DNA from: Ferrimonas sp. YFM | GTDB lineage: Bacteria; Pseudomonadota; Gammaproteobacteria; Enterobacterales; Shewanellaceae | DNA length: 64,000 nucleotides | Assembly (NCBI RefSeq): GCF_030296015.1 | Contig: NZ_AP027368.1 | Span: 2,232,001-2,296,000, forward strand | Direction of reading: 5' to 3' | Notes under the pieces: generated by a model | What the model saw: only the letters and a program-made list of their open reading frames with translations | What the model was told of the DNA's origin: nothing | The model's database searches: none | Position numbers and translations under genes: made by a program | In this document: positions 18,046 through 26,578 of the stretch, piece after piece | Layout: every line of letters begins with the position of its first letter | Position numbering within the stretch: position 1 is the first letter of the stretch

Positions 18046-18465
18046 TCAGTGAATCTCAACCCGGTCCTGCACCGGCGCCTTAGGCTCAACCTTGGGCAGG
18101 GTCAGCTTAAGGACGCCGTTGTCGAAGTGGGCATCGATCTGTTCGGCATTGAGGCTGTCGCCGACTTCAATGTTGCGGACAAACACCCCTTCGTGGCGCT
18201 CTTTGCGGATGAAGTGCTTCTCTTTGGTTTCGCTCGCTTCGCTTCGACGAGCCTCGATGCGCAGCACGCCATTGGCCAGGGTGATAGACAGATCCTCCTT
18301 TTTAACACCAGGAAGGTCGGCACTCAGCAGGTACTTGTCCTCCTCTTCGACGATGTCAATTCTGGGCAGTCCCATGGAAACAGCGGAATGCTCCTCATCC
18401 TGGGAGCGTCTGCGGTCCATCAGAGGCCAGAAATCGAACAATGAATCACGGGGAAACAGGTTCAT
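18046..18465 (-). CDS. Hsp20 / alpha-crystallin small heat-shock protein
   Basis: 139 residues from the ATG at 18465, chosen because GGAGG lies 5 bases upstream; an ATG four codons earlier (18477) has no site. The alpha-crystallin domain spans about 35-125, with DLPGVKKEDLSITLANGVL and the closing FDNGVLKLTLPK. These cytoplasmic ATP-independent chaperones hold unfolded proteins. A sigma-32-like promoter lies about 100 bases upstream. Confidence 0.93.
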   Translation of the reverse strand: MNLFPRDSLFDFWPLMDRRRSQDEEHSAVSMGLPRIDIVEEEDKYLLSADLPGVKKEDLSITLANGVLRIEARRSEASETKEKHFIRKERHEGVFVRNIEVGDSLNAEQIDAHFDNGVLKLTLPKVEPKAPVQDRVEIH

Positions 18466-18567
18466 AATGTCCTCCATTCACTCCTTGAGGCATCGGGCCC
18501 TTGAGCCGGCGACGCCCCTGCTATTCCTCAATAAAATTTTACTCCCTGCTGGGCGCTCCGGCGCACA

Positions 18568-18599
18568 GAATGTGGGCTTTGGGTGATCTGGATCAAGCT
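18568..18599 (-). promoter_or_regulatory. possible sigma-32 promoter of hsp20
   Basis: On the minus strand, AGCTTGA is followed after about 15 bases by CCACAT, near the heat-shock consensus GGCTTGA and CCCCAT. The same stretch contains TTGATCCAGATCAC (18583-18596), one base from an Fnr box. Both readings are tentative. Confidence 0.4.
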
Positions 18600-18606
18600 G
18601 ACGGCA

Positions 18607-20007
18607 CTAAGGCACCAGGGTTTTGGCCAGCGTCGAGATCGCCTGGCGCCGAATGGCCGTCACCGGTTGGGAGAAGCTCAGTCGCAGGCAGTGATCGAAG
18701 CTGTCCGTGGTGGAAAACAGCGAGCCTGGGGTAATCACGATCTTCTGCTCAAGCAGAGGCCGATAGGCGGTTTTGGTGTCAACCCCGGCAGGCAGTTCCA
18801 GCCAGAGCGACAGCCCCCCTTCAGGGACGGTGGCAGAGTAGCGACCAGGCCAGTTGTGATGCAGGCAATCGAGCAGTTGGTCCCGGTTGCCGATAAGTCT
18901 CTGCCTCATGGCCATCAGGTGGCGCTTGTAGTGGCCCTCCGCCAGGTAACTGGTCAGCCCCTCCTGGACCGCCTGGCTGCCGGAAAGCTGGTTGATCAGC
19001 TTGAGCTGGGTGATGCGACCGTGCAGCCGGCCGCCACAAATCCAGCCCAATCTCAGGTCTCTGGACAATGACTTGGAGAAAGACCCACACAGAATCACCC
19101 GACCCAGGGTATCGAAGCGCTTTAATGGCTCTGCCTGAAGATGAAATCCCAAGTCCCCGTAGATGTCATCTTCGATGAGGGTCAGTGGGTAGTTGTGGGT
19201 CAGCGCCACCAGGCGCTTTTGCTCCTTCACCGGCAGGGTGGCACCTGTGGGTGTGGCGTAACTGGGCGTCACCACACACACCTTGACCTGCCAGCGTTTG
19301 ATGGCGGCTTCCAGGTCATCGGCACGCACACCAAACTCAGGGCTGGCCGGTAACTCCACCACCTTGAGGCCCAACTGCTGCAGCAGTTGCAGCACGCCGT
19401 AGAAGGCGGGGCTTTCCACTGCGACGGTGTCACCGGGCTGGCAGCAGGCCATCAGGGCGAGAAACAGACTGTTTTGGCAGCCCGAGGTCAGGGCGATCTG
19501 CTCCACCTGCAGGGGGCAGTTGCGGCTGCGGTAGCGGGCGGCCAACTGCTCTCTCAGGGCGGGCAGGCCTTGTGGGTCGCCGTAATAGGAGGCTTTGCGT
19601 ACCGGTTGCTGGCGCAAGGCGCGGCTCAAGTGGCGATTGAGCAGCAACAGATGCTGATCCGGTGCTTCCACCGGTGCCCAGGGGCAGAGATCGAAGGCGG
19701 CGCTTCGCGCCATGATCTCCTGGAACAGCAGGGGCACATTGACCTCGCTGGGGGCGGCCTCTACCGGTTTGACTTGGGGCTTGGGCCTGGGTCGCTTCGA
19801 CGTCACGAAGTAGCCAGAGCGCGCACGCGCCTCGATAAGACCCGCCGCTTCCAGGGTATGCAGGGCCTTTTGCACAGAGATTTTCGCCAAGCCATGTTGC
19901 TGACTCAGAGCCCGTATGGAGGGAAACCGCTCGCCAGCCTGCCACAGCCCTTGTTGTATCTGCTGGTTTAAGAATGACGCCAGTTGTTGATAGCGAAAAT
20001 GAGGCAT
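18607..20007 (-). CDS. MocR-type regulator (GntR winged helix fused to class I aminotransferase domain)
   Basis: 466 residues from the ATG at 20007; a GTG three codons earlier is possible. The GntR helix-turn-helix lies at about 5-70 and an aminotransferase-like domain at 110-460, with the PLP-lysine region GSFSKSLSRDLRLGW. MocR proteins use PLP and an amino compound as effectors and usually control vitamin B6, GABA or taurine genes, often divergent ones. Here the divergent neighbour is ccoG, a poor match for those pathways, so the target is unclear. Direct repeats in the intergenic region are candidate operators. Confidence 0.92.
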   Translation of the reverse strand: MPHFRYQQLASFLNQQIQQGLWQAGERFPSIRALSQQHGLAKISVQKALHTLEAAGLIEARARSGYFVTSKRPRPKPQVKPVEAAPSEVNVPLLFQEIMARSAAFDLCPWAPVEAPDQHLLLLNRHLSRALRQQPVRKASYYGDPQGLPALREQLAARYRSRNCPLQVEQIALTSGCQNSLFLALMACCQPGDTVAVESPAFYGVLQLLQQLGLKVVELPASPEFGVRADDLEAAIKRWQVKVCVVTPSYATPTGATLPVKEQKRLVALTHNYPLTLIEDDIYGDLGFHLQAEPLKRFDTLGRVILCGSFSKSLSRDLRLGWICGGRLHGRITQLKLINQLSGSQAVQEGLTSYLAEGHYKRHLMAMRQRLIGNRDQLLDCLHHNWPGRYSATVPEGGLSLWLELPAGVDTKTAYRPLLEQKIVITPGSLFSTTDSFDHCLRLSFSQPVTAIRRQAISTLAKTLVP

Positions 20008-20030
20008 GGTCACCACTCAGAAAATCAATC

Positions 20031-20062
20031 TGTACCTATTTTAAAAAATATTTTTGTATCTA
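20031..20062. promoter_or_regulatory. direct repeats, candidate MocR operator
   Basis: TGTACCTA (20031-20038) and TGTATCTA (20055-20062) lie 24 bases apart in the gap between the MocR gene and ccoG, separated by A/T-rich sequence. MocR regulators commonly bind direct repeats. Binding is inferred. Confidence 0.4.
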
Positions 20063-20118
20063 CCAATGACAGTTGTGCAATTTAGACTGGGGCCGCGTTT
20101 CGCCATTGGAGAGAGACA

Positions 20119-21477
20119 GTGTCTTCAGCCAGCCAGGATCCCAACCTGATCTTTACCACAGCCACAACGGGAAAAATCTACATAAGAGAGCAGTTTGGCC
20201 GCTTTCAGCGTGTCAGGCGCCGCCTGAATCTGTTTCTGGTCGGCCTGTTTCTGCTGTTGCCCTTGGTGCCCTATCAGGGGCGTCAGGCGATCCTTGTCGA
20301 CCTGGGCAGACAGCGCTTCGATCTCTTTGGTGTGTCGCTGTTTCCCCAGGACCTGCTCATTGTGGCCTTCCTGTTTATCCTGGCGGCCTTCCTGCTGTTC
20401 CTGGTGACCAAGCTCTACGGCCGGGTCTGGTGCGGCTACACCTGCCCTCAGACCGTATGGACCTTGATCTTCAACTGGATAGAGCGACGCATCGAAGGCA
20501 GCCATAATCACAGCCGAGCCCTGGATCGAAGTCAGTGGAGCCTGGCCAAGGTGGCCAGAAAGTCAGCCAAGCATTTGGCCTGGTTGCTGATCTCCCTGGT
20601 CACCGCCCTGGGCTTCATGGGTTACTTTGTCCCGGTCAATCAGCTGTATGTCGGCTTTTTCACCTGGGAGAACTCCGCACTGGTTCAAACCTGGGTGCTG
20701 TTCTTCACCTTCTGTACCTACCTCAATGCAGGCTGGCTTCGCGAGCGGGTCTGCCAGCATATCTGCCCCTATGCCCGGTTTCAGTCGGTGATGTTCGACG
20801 ACACCACCACCCTGGTTGCCTACGACGCCACGCGGGGAGAGGGCAGGGGCCCGCGCAAGCGGGGGACCAGCCCACAAGGGATGGGCGACTGCGTCGATTG
20901 CAATCTCTGCGTTCAGGTGTGCCCGGTGGGCATAGATATCCGTCAGGGGCTTCAATACGAATGCATCAACTGCGGCCTGTGTGTGGACGCCTGCGATCAG
21001 ACCATGGACAGGTTTGGTTACGCCCGGGGACTGATTCGTTATGCCTCGGACAAGGGCAAACAGATGGGGGTGACCGGCTACCTGGGCTATGGCCTGGCCA
21101 CCCTGGTGACCCTGTTGGTGATGCTGGTCTGGAGCAACACCCGCACCAGTTTTGAAGTCAACGTGCTCAGAGACCGTCAGGCCCTGTATCGCATCAATGA
21201 CGAAGGCTGGGTAGAGAACACTTACAGATTCAAGATGCTCAATAAGACTCAAGAGTCCCGCACCTACGCGGTGATCGTGCAGGGCTTCTACGGCTTGAAC
21301 ATTGATGGAGACGCCCATTTCACACTGGCGCCGGGAGAGCATCAGACCCAGGTACTGACCGTGGCCCTGACTCAGGAAGCGGATCAGTGGGAGACCCCAA
21401 TACGTTTTGTGGTGGTGGATGTGGACACGGGTGAGCACCTGTTCCGCCCCTCGACCTTTTACGCTGAGCGAGGGTAG
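20119..21477 (+). CDS. ccoG: cytochrome c oxidase accessory protein CcoG (RdxA/FixG family)
   Basis: 452 residues starting at GTG (GGAGAGAG upstream). It has hydrophobic segments near 35, 80, 155 and 190, CGYTCPQTVW and HICPYARFQ motifs, and two ferredoxin-like clusters (CVDCNLCVQVCPVG and CINCGLCVDAC). A final membrane segment leads into a periplasmic C-terminal domain. CcoG helps copper delivery during cbb3 oxidase assembly. Unlike the usual ccoGHIS order, it is about 13 kb away from the other cco genes here. It is followed by its own terminator. Confidence 0.94.
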   Translation: MSSASQDPNLIFTTATTGKIYIREQFGRFQRVRRRLNLFLVGLFLLLPLVPYQGRQAILVDLGRQRFDLFGVSLFPQDLLIVAFLFILAAFLLFLVTKLYGRVWCGYTCPQTVWTLIFNWIERRIEGSHNHSRALDRSQWSLAKVARKSAKHLAWLLISLVTALGFMGYFVPVNQLYVGFFTWENSALVQTWVLFFTFCTYLNAGWLRERVCQHICPYARFQSVMFDDTTTLVAYDATRGEGRGPRKRGTSPQGMGDCVDCNLCVQVCPVGIDIRQGLQYECINCGLCVDACDQTMDRFGYARGLIRYASDKGKQMGVTGYLGYGLATLVTLLVMLVWSNTRTSFEVNVLRDRQALYRINDEGWVENTYRFKMLNKTQESRTYAVIVQGFYGLNIDGDAHFTLAPGEHQTQVLTVALTQEADQWETPIRFVVVDVDTGEHLFRPSTFYAERG

Positions 21478-21513
21478 GGCCAGCCAGTTCCTATTCTTAG
21501 TAAGATTTTCAGC

Positions 21514-21542
21514 AGGCCACTCCTTGTGAGTGGCCTTTTTTT
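21514..21542 (+). terminator. terminator of ccoG
   Basis: Stem AGGCCACT/AGTGGCCT with a run of seven T. Confidence 0.9.
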
Positions 21543-21562
21543 GTTTGCTGGACGCCAGACGC

Positions 21563-21592
21563 AAAAAAGCCCGCTCTCAATGAGCGGGCTTA
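21563..21592 (-). terminator. terminator of the second tRNA-Val pair
   Basis: On the minus strand, stem AAGCCCGCTC/GAGCGGGCTT is followed by T's, just after the tRNA gene at 21601. Confidence 0.85.
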
Positions 21593-21600
21593 GTGCGATG

Positions 21601-21677
21601 TGGTGCGTCCGAGTAGACTCGAACTACCGACCCCCACCATGTCAAGGTGGTGCTCTAACCAACTGAGCTACGGACGC
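21601..21677 (-). tRNA. tRNA-Val (anticodon GAC)
   Basis: 77 nt with CCA, acceptor stem GCGTCCG/CGGACGC and anticodon loop TTGACAT. The T stem is GGTAG/CTACT in place of GGTGG/CCACT in the other three copies; the change is base-paired on both sides, so the fold is kept. Confidence 0.95.
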
Positions 21678-21690
21678 ATAATCTAAAATG

Positions 21691-21767
21691 TGGTGCGTCT
21701 GAGTGGACTCGAACCACCGACTTCCACCATGTCAAGGTGACACTCTAACCAACTGAGTTACAGACGC
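21691..21767 (-). tRNA. tRNA-Val (anticodon GAC)
   Basis: 77 nt with CCA, identical over its whole length to the gene at 14635-14711. It is transcribed first in this pair, 13 bases before the next tRNA. Confidence 0.95.
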
Positions 21768-21789
21768 ATATCGCTGTGCGATGCGCTAA

Positions 21790-21818
21790 ATACTAGGGCC
21801 TGCTTGAGGCGATGACAA
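21790..21818 (-). promoter_or_regulatory. sigma-70 promoter of the tRNA-Val pair at 21.7 kb
   Basis: On the minus strand, TTGTCA and TAGTAT are separated by exactly 17 bases, with the -10 about 22 bases before the mature tRNA. Confidence 0.75.
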
Positions 21819-21880
21819 GGCCCTGTTGCAGTTAGTGCGTTTGTTTGGCTAAAGATTGCCCTCGGCGGGGCGGTTTTTGA

Positions 21881-23245
21881 TCAGCTTGCTGCCTCTTGAG
21901 ACTGTGCCAGCCGCGTCTGCACCCCTTTAAGGCGGATCTTCAGCATCAGCGCCGCCGCGGACAGGCCGGCGATAAAGCCAATCCAGAAGCCTGCCGCGCC
22001 CATGGCCGGTACCAGCCAGTCGGTCAGCCCCAGCACCAGTCCTGTGGTGAGACCGACGCCCCAGTAGGAGACCAGAGAGATCCACAGCAGCGCCGTAGTG
22101 TCCTTATAGCCCCTGAGCGTTGCCGCCGTGACCACCTGAACCGTATCGGACAGCTGGTAGATGGCACAGAGCAGCATCAACTGACCCGCCAGAGCGAGCA
22201 CCTCTGAATCTGCGGTATAGAGGGCGGCGATCTGGTCGCGGAACAGCACCGTGGCCAGGGCAGTGATCACCGCGATGCCCAGTCCCATCAGCAGTCCAAT
22301 GCGTGCCACCATGGCGGCAATATCGAACTCCTTGCGCCCCAGGTAGTAGCCCACCCGAATGGTCAGCGCCATCCCCAGAGCCAGGGGCAGCATAAAGATG
22401 AGGCCGGAGAAGTTGGCGGCCACCTGATGCCCGGCAACGGTCACCGGTCCCAGGGGGGCGATGGCCACGGCCACCACGGCAAACAGGGTCACCTCGAAAA
22501 ACAGTGCTAAGGCGATGGGCAACCCGAGTTTTATCACCGCACCTTGCAAGGCGAGGTTGATTCGTCGCCATCCCTGGAACAAGCGGTATTCCTGGAAGCG
22601 TTTGGTGAACAGCAGATAGAGTGCCATGGCCAGGAACATGCCCCAGAACACCAGGGCAGTCGCCACGCCGCAGCCGGCACCACCCATGGCGGGCATGCCA
22701 AAGTGGCCATAGATAAAGATGTAGTTGGCCGGAATATTGATGGCCAGTCCCACAAAGCCGATGATCATCGAGGGCATGGTCCAGGAGAGTCCCTCGGTGA
22801 AATTCCTTAGCACCTGGAACAGCAAAAACGGCGGGGCACCCCACAAAACCGCGGCCAGATAGCCCCGGCTGAGTTCAAACAGCTGCGGATCCAGCTCCAT
22901 CTGTGCCAAAATCCATTCCGCCTGAGCGAAAATGCCCATGGCCAACAGGCCACAGACCAGCGCCAGATAAGTGCCCTGGTGAATCAGAGGGCGTATCTTA
23001 CGCTCTTGCCGGGCCCCGTGGTGATGAGAGACCATAGGGGTCAGAGCCATCAGGATGCCGGCAAAGAAGAGTATGGTCGGCAGCCAGATGCTGGTGCCGA
23101 CGGCCACGGCCGCCATGTCGGTGGCGCTGACCCGGCCGGCCATTACCGTATCGATGAATCCCATCATGGTCTGGGCAACCTGGGCGGCGAGAACCGGCAG
23201 GGCCAGGCGAATTAGGCTTTTGGCCTGATAGAGGCGACTGTGCAT
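21881..23245 (-). CDS. norM: MATE family multidrug efflux transporter, NorM-like
   Basis: 454 residues with about 12 hydrophobic helices and two homologous halves, each with MATE-type segments (PVLAAQVAQTMMGFIDTVMAG near 16-36 and AGHQVAANFSGLIFMLPLALG in the second half). NorM proteins export cationic drugs using a Na+ or H+ gradient. It is divergent from ribE with only 43 bases between starts, an arrangement commonly seen in related bacteria. No clear ribosome-binding site precedes the ATG. Confidence 0.92.
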   Translation of the reverse strand: MHSRLYQAKSLIRLALPVLAAQVAQTMMGFIDTVMAGRVSATDMAAVAVGTSIWLPTILFFAGILMALTPMVSHHHGARQERKIRPLIHQGTYLALVCGLLAMGIFAQAEWILAQMELDPQLFELSRGYLAAVLWGAPPFLLFQVLRNFTEGLSWTMPSMIIGFVGLAINIPANYIFIYGHFGMPAMGGAGCGVATALVFWGMFLAMALYLLFTKRFQEYRLFQGWRRINLALQGAVIKLGLPIALALFFEVTLFAVVAVAIAPLGPVTVAGHQVAANFSGLIFMLPLALGMALTIRVGYYLGRKEFDIAAMVARIGLLMGLGIAVITALATVLFRDQIAALYTADSEVLALAGQLMLLCAIYQLSDTVQVVTAATLRGYKDTTALLWISLVSYWGVGLTTGLVLGLTDWLVPAMGAAGFWIGFIAGLSAAALMLKIRLKGVQTRLAQSQEAAS

Positions 23246-23288
23246 ATAGGGCGTAAGGTCCGATACTACGAAAAATTATTGGAGTTGT

Positions 23289-23906
23289 ATGTTTACTGGA
23301 ATTGTTCAAACCACGGCGAAGGTAGCGTCCATCAATGAAAGGGACAAGCTGCGAACTTTTGAGGTGGCGATTCCGCCCCAGTACCGGGAGAATCTGCAGA
23401 TTGGCGCCAGCGTGGCCCATAACGGGGTGTGCCTGACCGTGACTGAACTGACCGATGATAGAGTCTTTTTCGACGTAATGGAAGAGACCCTGAAGGTCAC
23501 CAATCTCGGGGATTTACAGGCCGGCGACAGGGTGAATCTGGAGCGTTCTCTGGTATTTGGTAAAGAGGTGGGGGGGCACGTGGTGTCCGGTCACGTTCAC
23601 ACCCAGGCGGAGATCGCCAAAATCGAACGCACCGAGACCAACTGCGTCATGAGCCTGACCGTGGATCCGCGCTGGATGAAGTACATCCTGCATAAGGGGT
23701 TTGTGGCCATCGACGGCTGCAGCCTGACCGTTGGCGCTACCCGAGAGGACGGTTTCGACATCCACCTGATTCCAGAAACCCTGAGCATCACCACGCTGGG
23801 TGAGCGTAAAGCCGGGGATCGCCTCAATATTGAGATCGACAGTCAGACCCAGGCCATCGTCGACACCGTTGAGCGTGTCCTGGCGCAAAAGGGGCTTACT
23901 GAATAG
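23289..23906 (+). CDS. ribE: riboflavin synthase alpha chain
   Basis: 205 residues. The N-terminus MFTGIVQTTAKV is diagnostic, and two lumazine-binding barrels follow (about 1-97 and 98-200), with ASVAHNGVCLTV and IDGCSLTVG. It converts two 6,7-dimethyl-8-ribityllumazine molecules to riboflavin. GGAG precedes the ATG by 6 bases. I see no FMN riboswitch in the short gap upstream. Confidence 0.96.
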   Translation: MFTGIVQTTAKVASINERDKLRTFEVAIPPQYRENLQIGASVAHNGVCLTVTELTDDRVFFDVMEETLKVTNLGDLQAGDRVNLERSLVFGKEVGGHVVSGHVHTQAEIAKIERTETNCVMSLTVDPRWMKYILHKGFVAIDGCSLTVGATREDGFDIHLIPETLSITTLGERKAGDRLNIEIDSQTQAIVDTVERVLAQKGLTE

Positions 23907-23935
23907 GGACTGTTGGTCTTTTGTGGAGAGAGTTT

Positions 23936-24041
23936 GGCCGTGAATAACGGCATCCAATCAAGAAGTTCGAGCGATGGCATAGTGGCTCTACGTCAAGATC
24001 GAACGACGCCGAGTGGTTGCCGTTAGGCCGGCCCCGAAGGG
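23936..24041. repeat. structured inverted-repeat segment downstream of ribE
   Basis: Nested inverted repeats: AACGGCA (23946-23952) with TGCCGTT (24018-24024), flanked outside by GGCC on both sides, and GTTCGA (23965-23970) with TCGAAC (23999-24004). A small hairpin GCCC-CGAA-GGGC follows at about 24031-24041. The segment lies in the 241-base gap between ribE and a convergent gene and carries no convincing ORF. It could be a decayed mobile repeat or a structured RNA; I cannot identify it. Confidence 0.5.
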
Positions 24042-24147
24042 CATCCCTAAACACCTGGATAAAATGCGATTAGGAGCATCCTTTAGACGCACAATTAATC
24101 TTCAGGGAAACTTTTACGCAAAACTATCCACCAAGGGTCAACAGTCT

Positions 24148-24354
24148 CTAATAAAACTGCTCGTCATCGCTGTCAACATAGAGTTTTAACTGCTGCTTCT
24201 GCTCATCGATGGCCAGATGCAGGTGGATGGCGTTGCAGCAGGCCTGGCAATCCTCGTAATAGTCCTGCTCTCCGCCACTGGCATCCACGGCGACGGAGGT
24301 GTCGTTACCACAGTGGGGGCAACGAATGCTTTGATAGAAGGCATCGGTTCTCAT
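24148..24354 (-). CDS. CPxCG-motif cysteine-rich small protein
   Basis: 68 residues with CPHCG at about 12-16 and CQACC near 36-40, the pattern of a small zinc-ribbon family (Cys-rich CPXCG). GAGGAG lies about 9 bases before the ATG. The function is unknown. Confidence 0.85.
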   Translation of the reverse strand: MRTDAFYQSIRCPHCGNDTSVAVDASGGEQDYYEDCQACCNAIHLHLAIDEQKQQLKLYVDSDDEQFY

Positions 24355-24640
24355 GACGACGACTCCTCTGTTATTCGTCTAGTTCAAGTGTAAGTGACCC
24401 CTGGGGTTTTTACCTTGAATGCCGCTGAATCAAATAGCAGGTGACTGAACTCTATTTCATTTGTAATGGTGGCTGCGCCTTTCTATACTACTGCCTTCGC
24501 CGGTTGGACCGAGCGCCGTTCCAAGCCCTGTTTGCCCTGTAAGGCGAATACCTTGCCGAACGGTCATGGTCTGAAAACCGACCTCTTATCAATTCTATGC
24601 ATGTGATCTTTTGTGTGGATCACCACTGTGGAGAGTCTAA
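24355..24640 (+). promoter_or_regulatory. thrS leader region
   Basis: 286 bases without a gene. It holds several hairpins in the last 140 bases: TTGGA/TCCAA near 24503-24524, GGTC..GACC near 24565-24587, and GTGATC/GATCAC at 24603-24623. The order fits the multi-domain thrS operator known from E. coli, where the enzyme represses its own translation. Promoters for thrS and the small divergent gene must also lie here but are not clear. Confidence 0.6.
24603..24623 (+). promoter_or_regulatory. thrS translational operator hairpin mimicking the tRNA-Thr anticodon arm
   Basis: A perfect 6-bp stem GTGATC/GATCAC with the 9-base loop TTTTGTGTG. In E. coli thrS the operator domain 2 loop is, as I recall it, TTTCGTGTG, with CGT acting as the tRNA-Thr anticodon; the flanking bases match closely here. 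The anticodon-like triplet is TGT (24612-24614), another threonine anticodon, keeping the G and U that ThrRS reads. The Shine-Dalgarno GGAG follows at about 24630. Confidence 0.75.
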
Positions 24641-26575
24641 ATGCCAGTTATTACCCTGCCAGACGGTAGCAAACGCGAATTCGACAACCCCGTATCCGTA
24701 ATGGACGTAGCCAGCGACATCGGTCCTGGCCTGGCCAAGGCGTGCATCGCCGGCCGCATTAACGGTGAGCGTGTCGATGCCTGCGAGATCATGGACCAGG
24801 ACAGCGAGCTGTCCATCATCACCGCCAGGGATGAAGACGGTCTGGAGATCATTCGCCACTCTTGTGCCCACCTGCTGGGCCACGCCCTGAAGCAACTGTG
24901 GCCCGACGCCAAGATGGCCATCGGCCCCACCATCGACAACGGCTTCTACTATGACATCGACCTGGAGCACAAGCTGACCCAGGAGGACATCGATGCCCTG
25001 GAGAAGCGCATGCTTCAGTTGGCCAAGACCAACTACGATGTGGTGAAAAAGCGCGTCAGCTGGCAGGAAGCCCGGGATACTTTTGATGCCCGGGGCGAGA
25101 CCTACAAAGTTGAGATCCTGGATGAGAACGTCAGCCGTGACGACCAGCCAGGCCTCTACCACCACGAAGAGTACGTGGACATGTGCCGTGGCCCTCATGT
25201 GCCCAACATGAAGTTCTGCCACCACTTCAAGCTGATGAATGTGGCCGGTGCCTACTGGCGTGGTGATTCCGACAACAAGATGCTGCAACGCATCTACGGT
25301 ACTGCCTGGGGCGACAAAAAGCAGCTCAAGGCTCACCTGGTTCGCCTGGAAGAAGCCGCCAAGCGCGATCACCGTAAGATCGGTAAAGCCCTGGACCTGT
25401 TCCACTGGCAGGAAGAAGCACCAGGTATGGTGTTCTGGCACAACGACGGCTGGACCATCTATAAAGAGCTGGAAGGCTTTATGCGCACCCAGCTGGATAA
25501 GTTCGGCTACGAAGAGGTGCGTACTCCTCTGGTGATGGACAAGGTGATGTGGGAGCGTTCCGGTCACTGGGACAAGTACTCCGAGATGATCTTCGCCACC
25601 GAGTCTGAGAAGCGCACCTACGCGGTGAAGCCGATGAACTGCCCTGGCCACCTGCAGATCTTCAAGCAGGGCCTGAAATCCTACCGTGACCTGCCATATC
25701 GCATGGCGGAGTTCGGTCTGGTGCACCGTAATGAGCCTTCAGGCTCTCTGCACGGTCTGATGCGCGTGCGCTCCTTCACCCAGGATGACGCTCACGTCTT
25801 CTGTACCGATGAGCAGATTCTCGATGAGGTGACCGCCTGCATCCAGATGGTGTACGACACCTACAAGACCTTCGGCTTTAATGAGATCGACGTAAAACTG
25901 TCCACCCGTCCTGAGCAGCGCATCGGTTCCGATGATCTGTGGGATAAGGCGGAGCAGTCTCTGGCCGAGGCTCTGGAAGCCAATGGTCTAAGCTATGAAC
26001 TGCAGCCGGGTGAGGGCGCCTTCTACGGTCCCAAGATTGAGTTCACCCTGCACGATTGTCTGGACCGCGCCTGGCAGTGCGGCACCATTCAGCTGGACTT
26101 CTCCATGCCTCAGCCTGAGCGCCTGGACGTCAGCTATGTGAGTGAAGACAACAGCCGTAAAGTCCCTGTGATGATTCACCGGGCCATTTTGGGCTCCCTT
26201 GAGCGCTTTATCGGCATACTGATTGAAGAATACGCGGGTAAACTGCCCACCTGGCTGGCGCCAGTGCAGGCGGTGGTGATGAATATCACCGATAAACAAG
26301 CCGATTACGTGGAAAAAACTGTCCAAGCGCTCAAAAACTCAGGAATTCGTGCAAAGGCGGACTTGAGAAACGAGAAGATTGGCTTTAAAATCCGCGAACA
26401 TACTTTAAAGCGCACCCCGTATCTGCTTGTCGTTGGTGACAAAGAGGTCGAAAACGGCGAGGTGGCGGTGCGTACGCGCGATGGCGTTGATCTGGGTAGC
26501 ATCAAAGTCGACAAGATGATTGAGCAGATCCAGACTGAAATCAACGACCGTAGTCTGCAATTGCTGGAGGAATAA
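24641..26575 (+). CDS. thrS: threonyl-tRNA synthetase
   Basis: 644 residues, standard length. A TGS domain (1-62) is followed by the editing domain with His73 and His77 in [11 protein letters not shown] and the CRGPH motif near 182-186. The class II catalytic core contains MNCPGH and [10 protein letters not shown], and a C-terminal anticodon-binding domain follows. It charges tRNA-Thr in the cytoplasm. The upstream hairpin suggests the E. coli type of translational autorepression. infC follows directly, 3 bases after the stop. Confidence 0.98.
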   Translation: MPVITLPDGSKREFDNPVSVMDVASDIGPGLAKACIAGRINGERVDACEIMDQDSELSIITARDEDGLEIIRHSCAHLLGHALKQLWPDAKMAIGPTIDNGFYYDIDLEHKLTQEDIDALEKRMLQLAKTNYDVVKKRVSWQEARDTFDARGETYKVEILDENVSRDDQPGLYHHEEYVDMCRGPHVPNMKFCHHFKLMNVAGAYWRGDSDNKMLQRIYGTAWGDKKQLKAHLVRLEEAAKRDHRKIGKALDLFHWQEEAPGMVFWHNDGWTIYKELEGFMRTQLDKFGYEEVRTPLVMDKVMWERSGHWDKYSEMIFATESEKRTYAVKPMNCPGHLQIFKQGLKSYRDLPYRMAEFGLVHRNEPSGSLHGLMRVRSFTQDDAHVFCTDEQILDEVTACIQMVYDTYKTFGFNEIDVKLSTRPEQRIGSDDLWDKAEQSLAEALEANGLSYELQPGEGAFYGPKIEFTLHDCLDRAWQCGTIQLDFSMPQPERLDVSYVSEDNSRKVPVMIHRAILGSLERFIGILIEEYAGKLPTWLAPVQAVVMNITDKQADYVEKTVQALKNSGIRAKADLRNEKIGFKIREHTLKRTPYLLVVGDKEVENGEVAVRTRDGVDLGSIKVDKMIEQIQTEINDRSLQLLEE

Positions 26576-26578
26576 GCT

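Noticed and set aside
23246..23288. FMN riboswitch upstream of ribE
   Set aside because: The gap is only 43 bases and lacks the RFN element pattern; the structured segment after ribE also lacks it.
23936..24041. Integron attC site at the inverted repeat after ribE
   Set aside because: A GTTRRRY-like heptamer is present, but the opposite RYYYAAC box is not and no cassette array is near.
24620..25726. 368-codon open frame opposite thrS
   Set aside because: A shadow of thrS, which is certain from its motifs.
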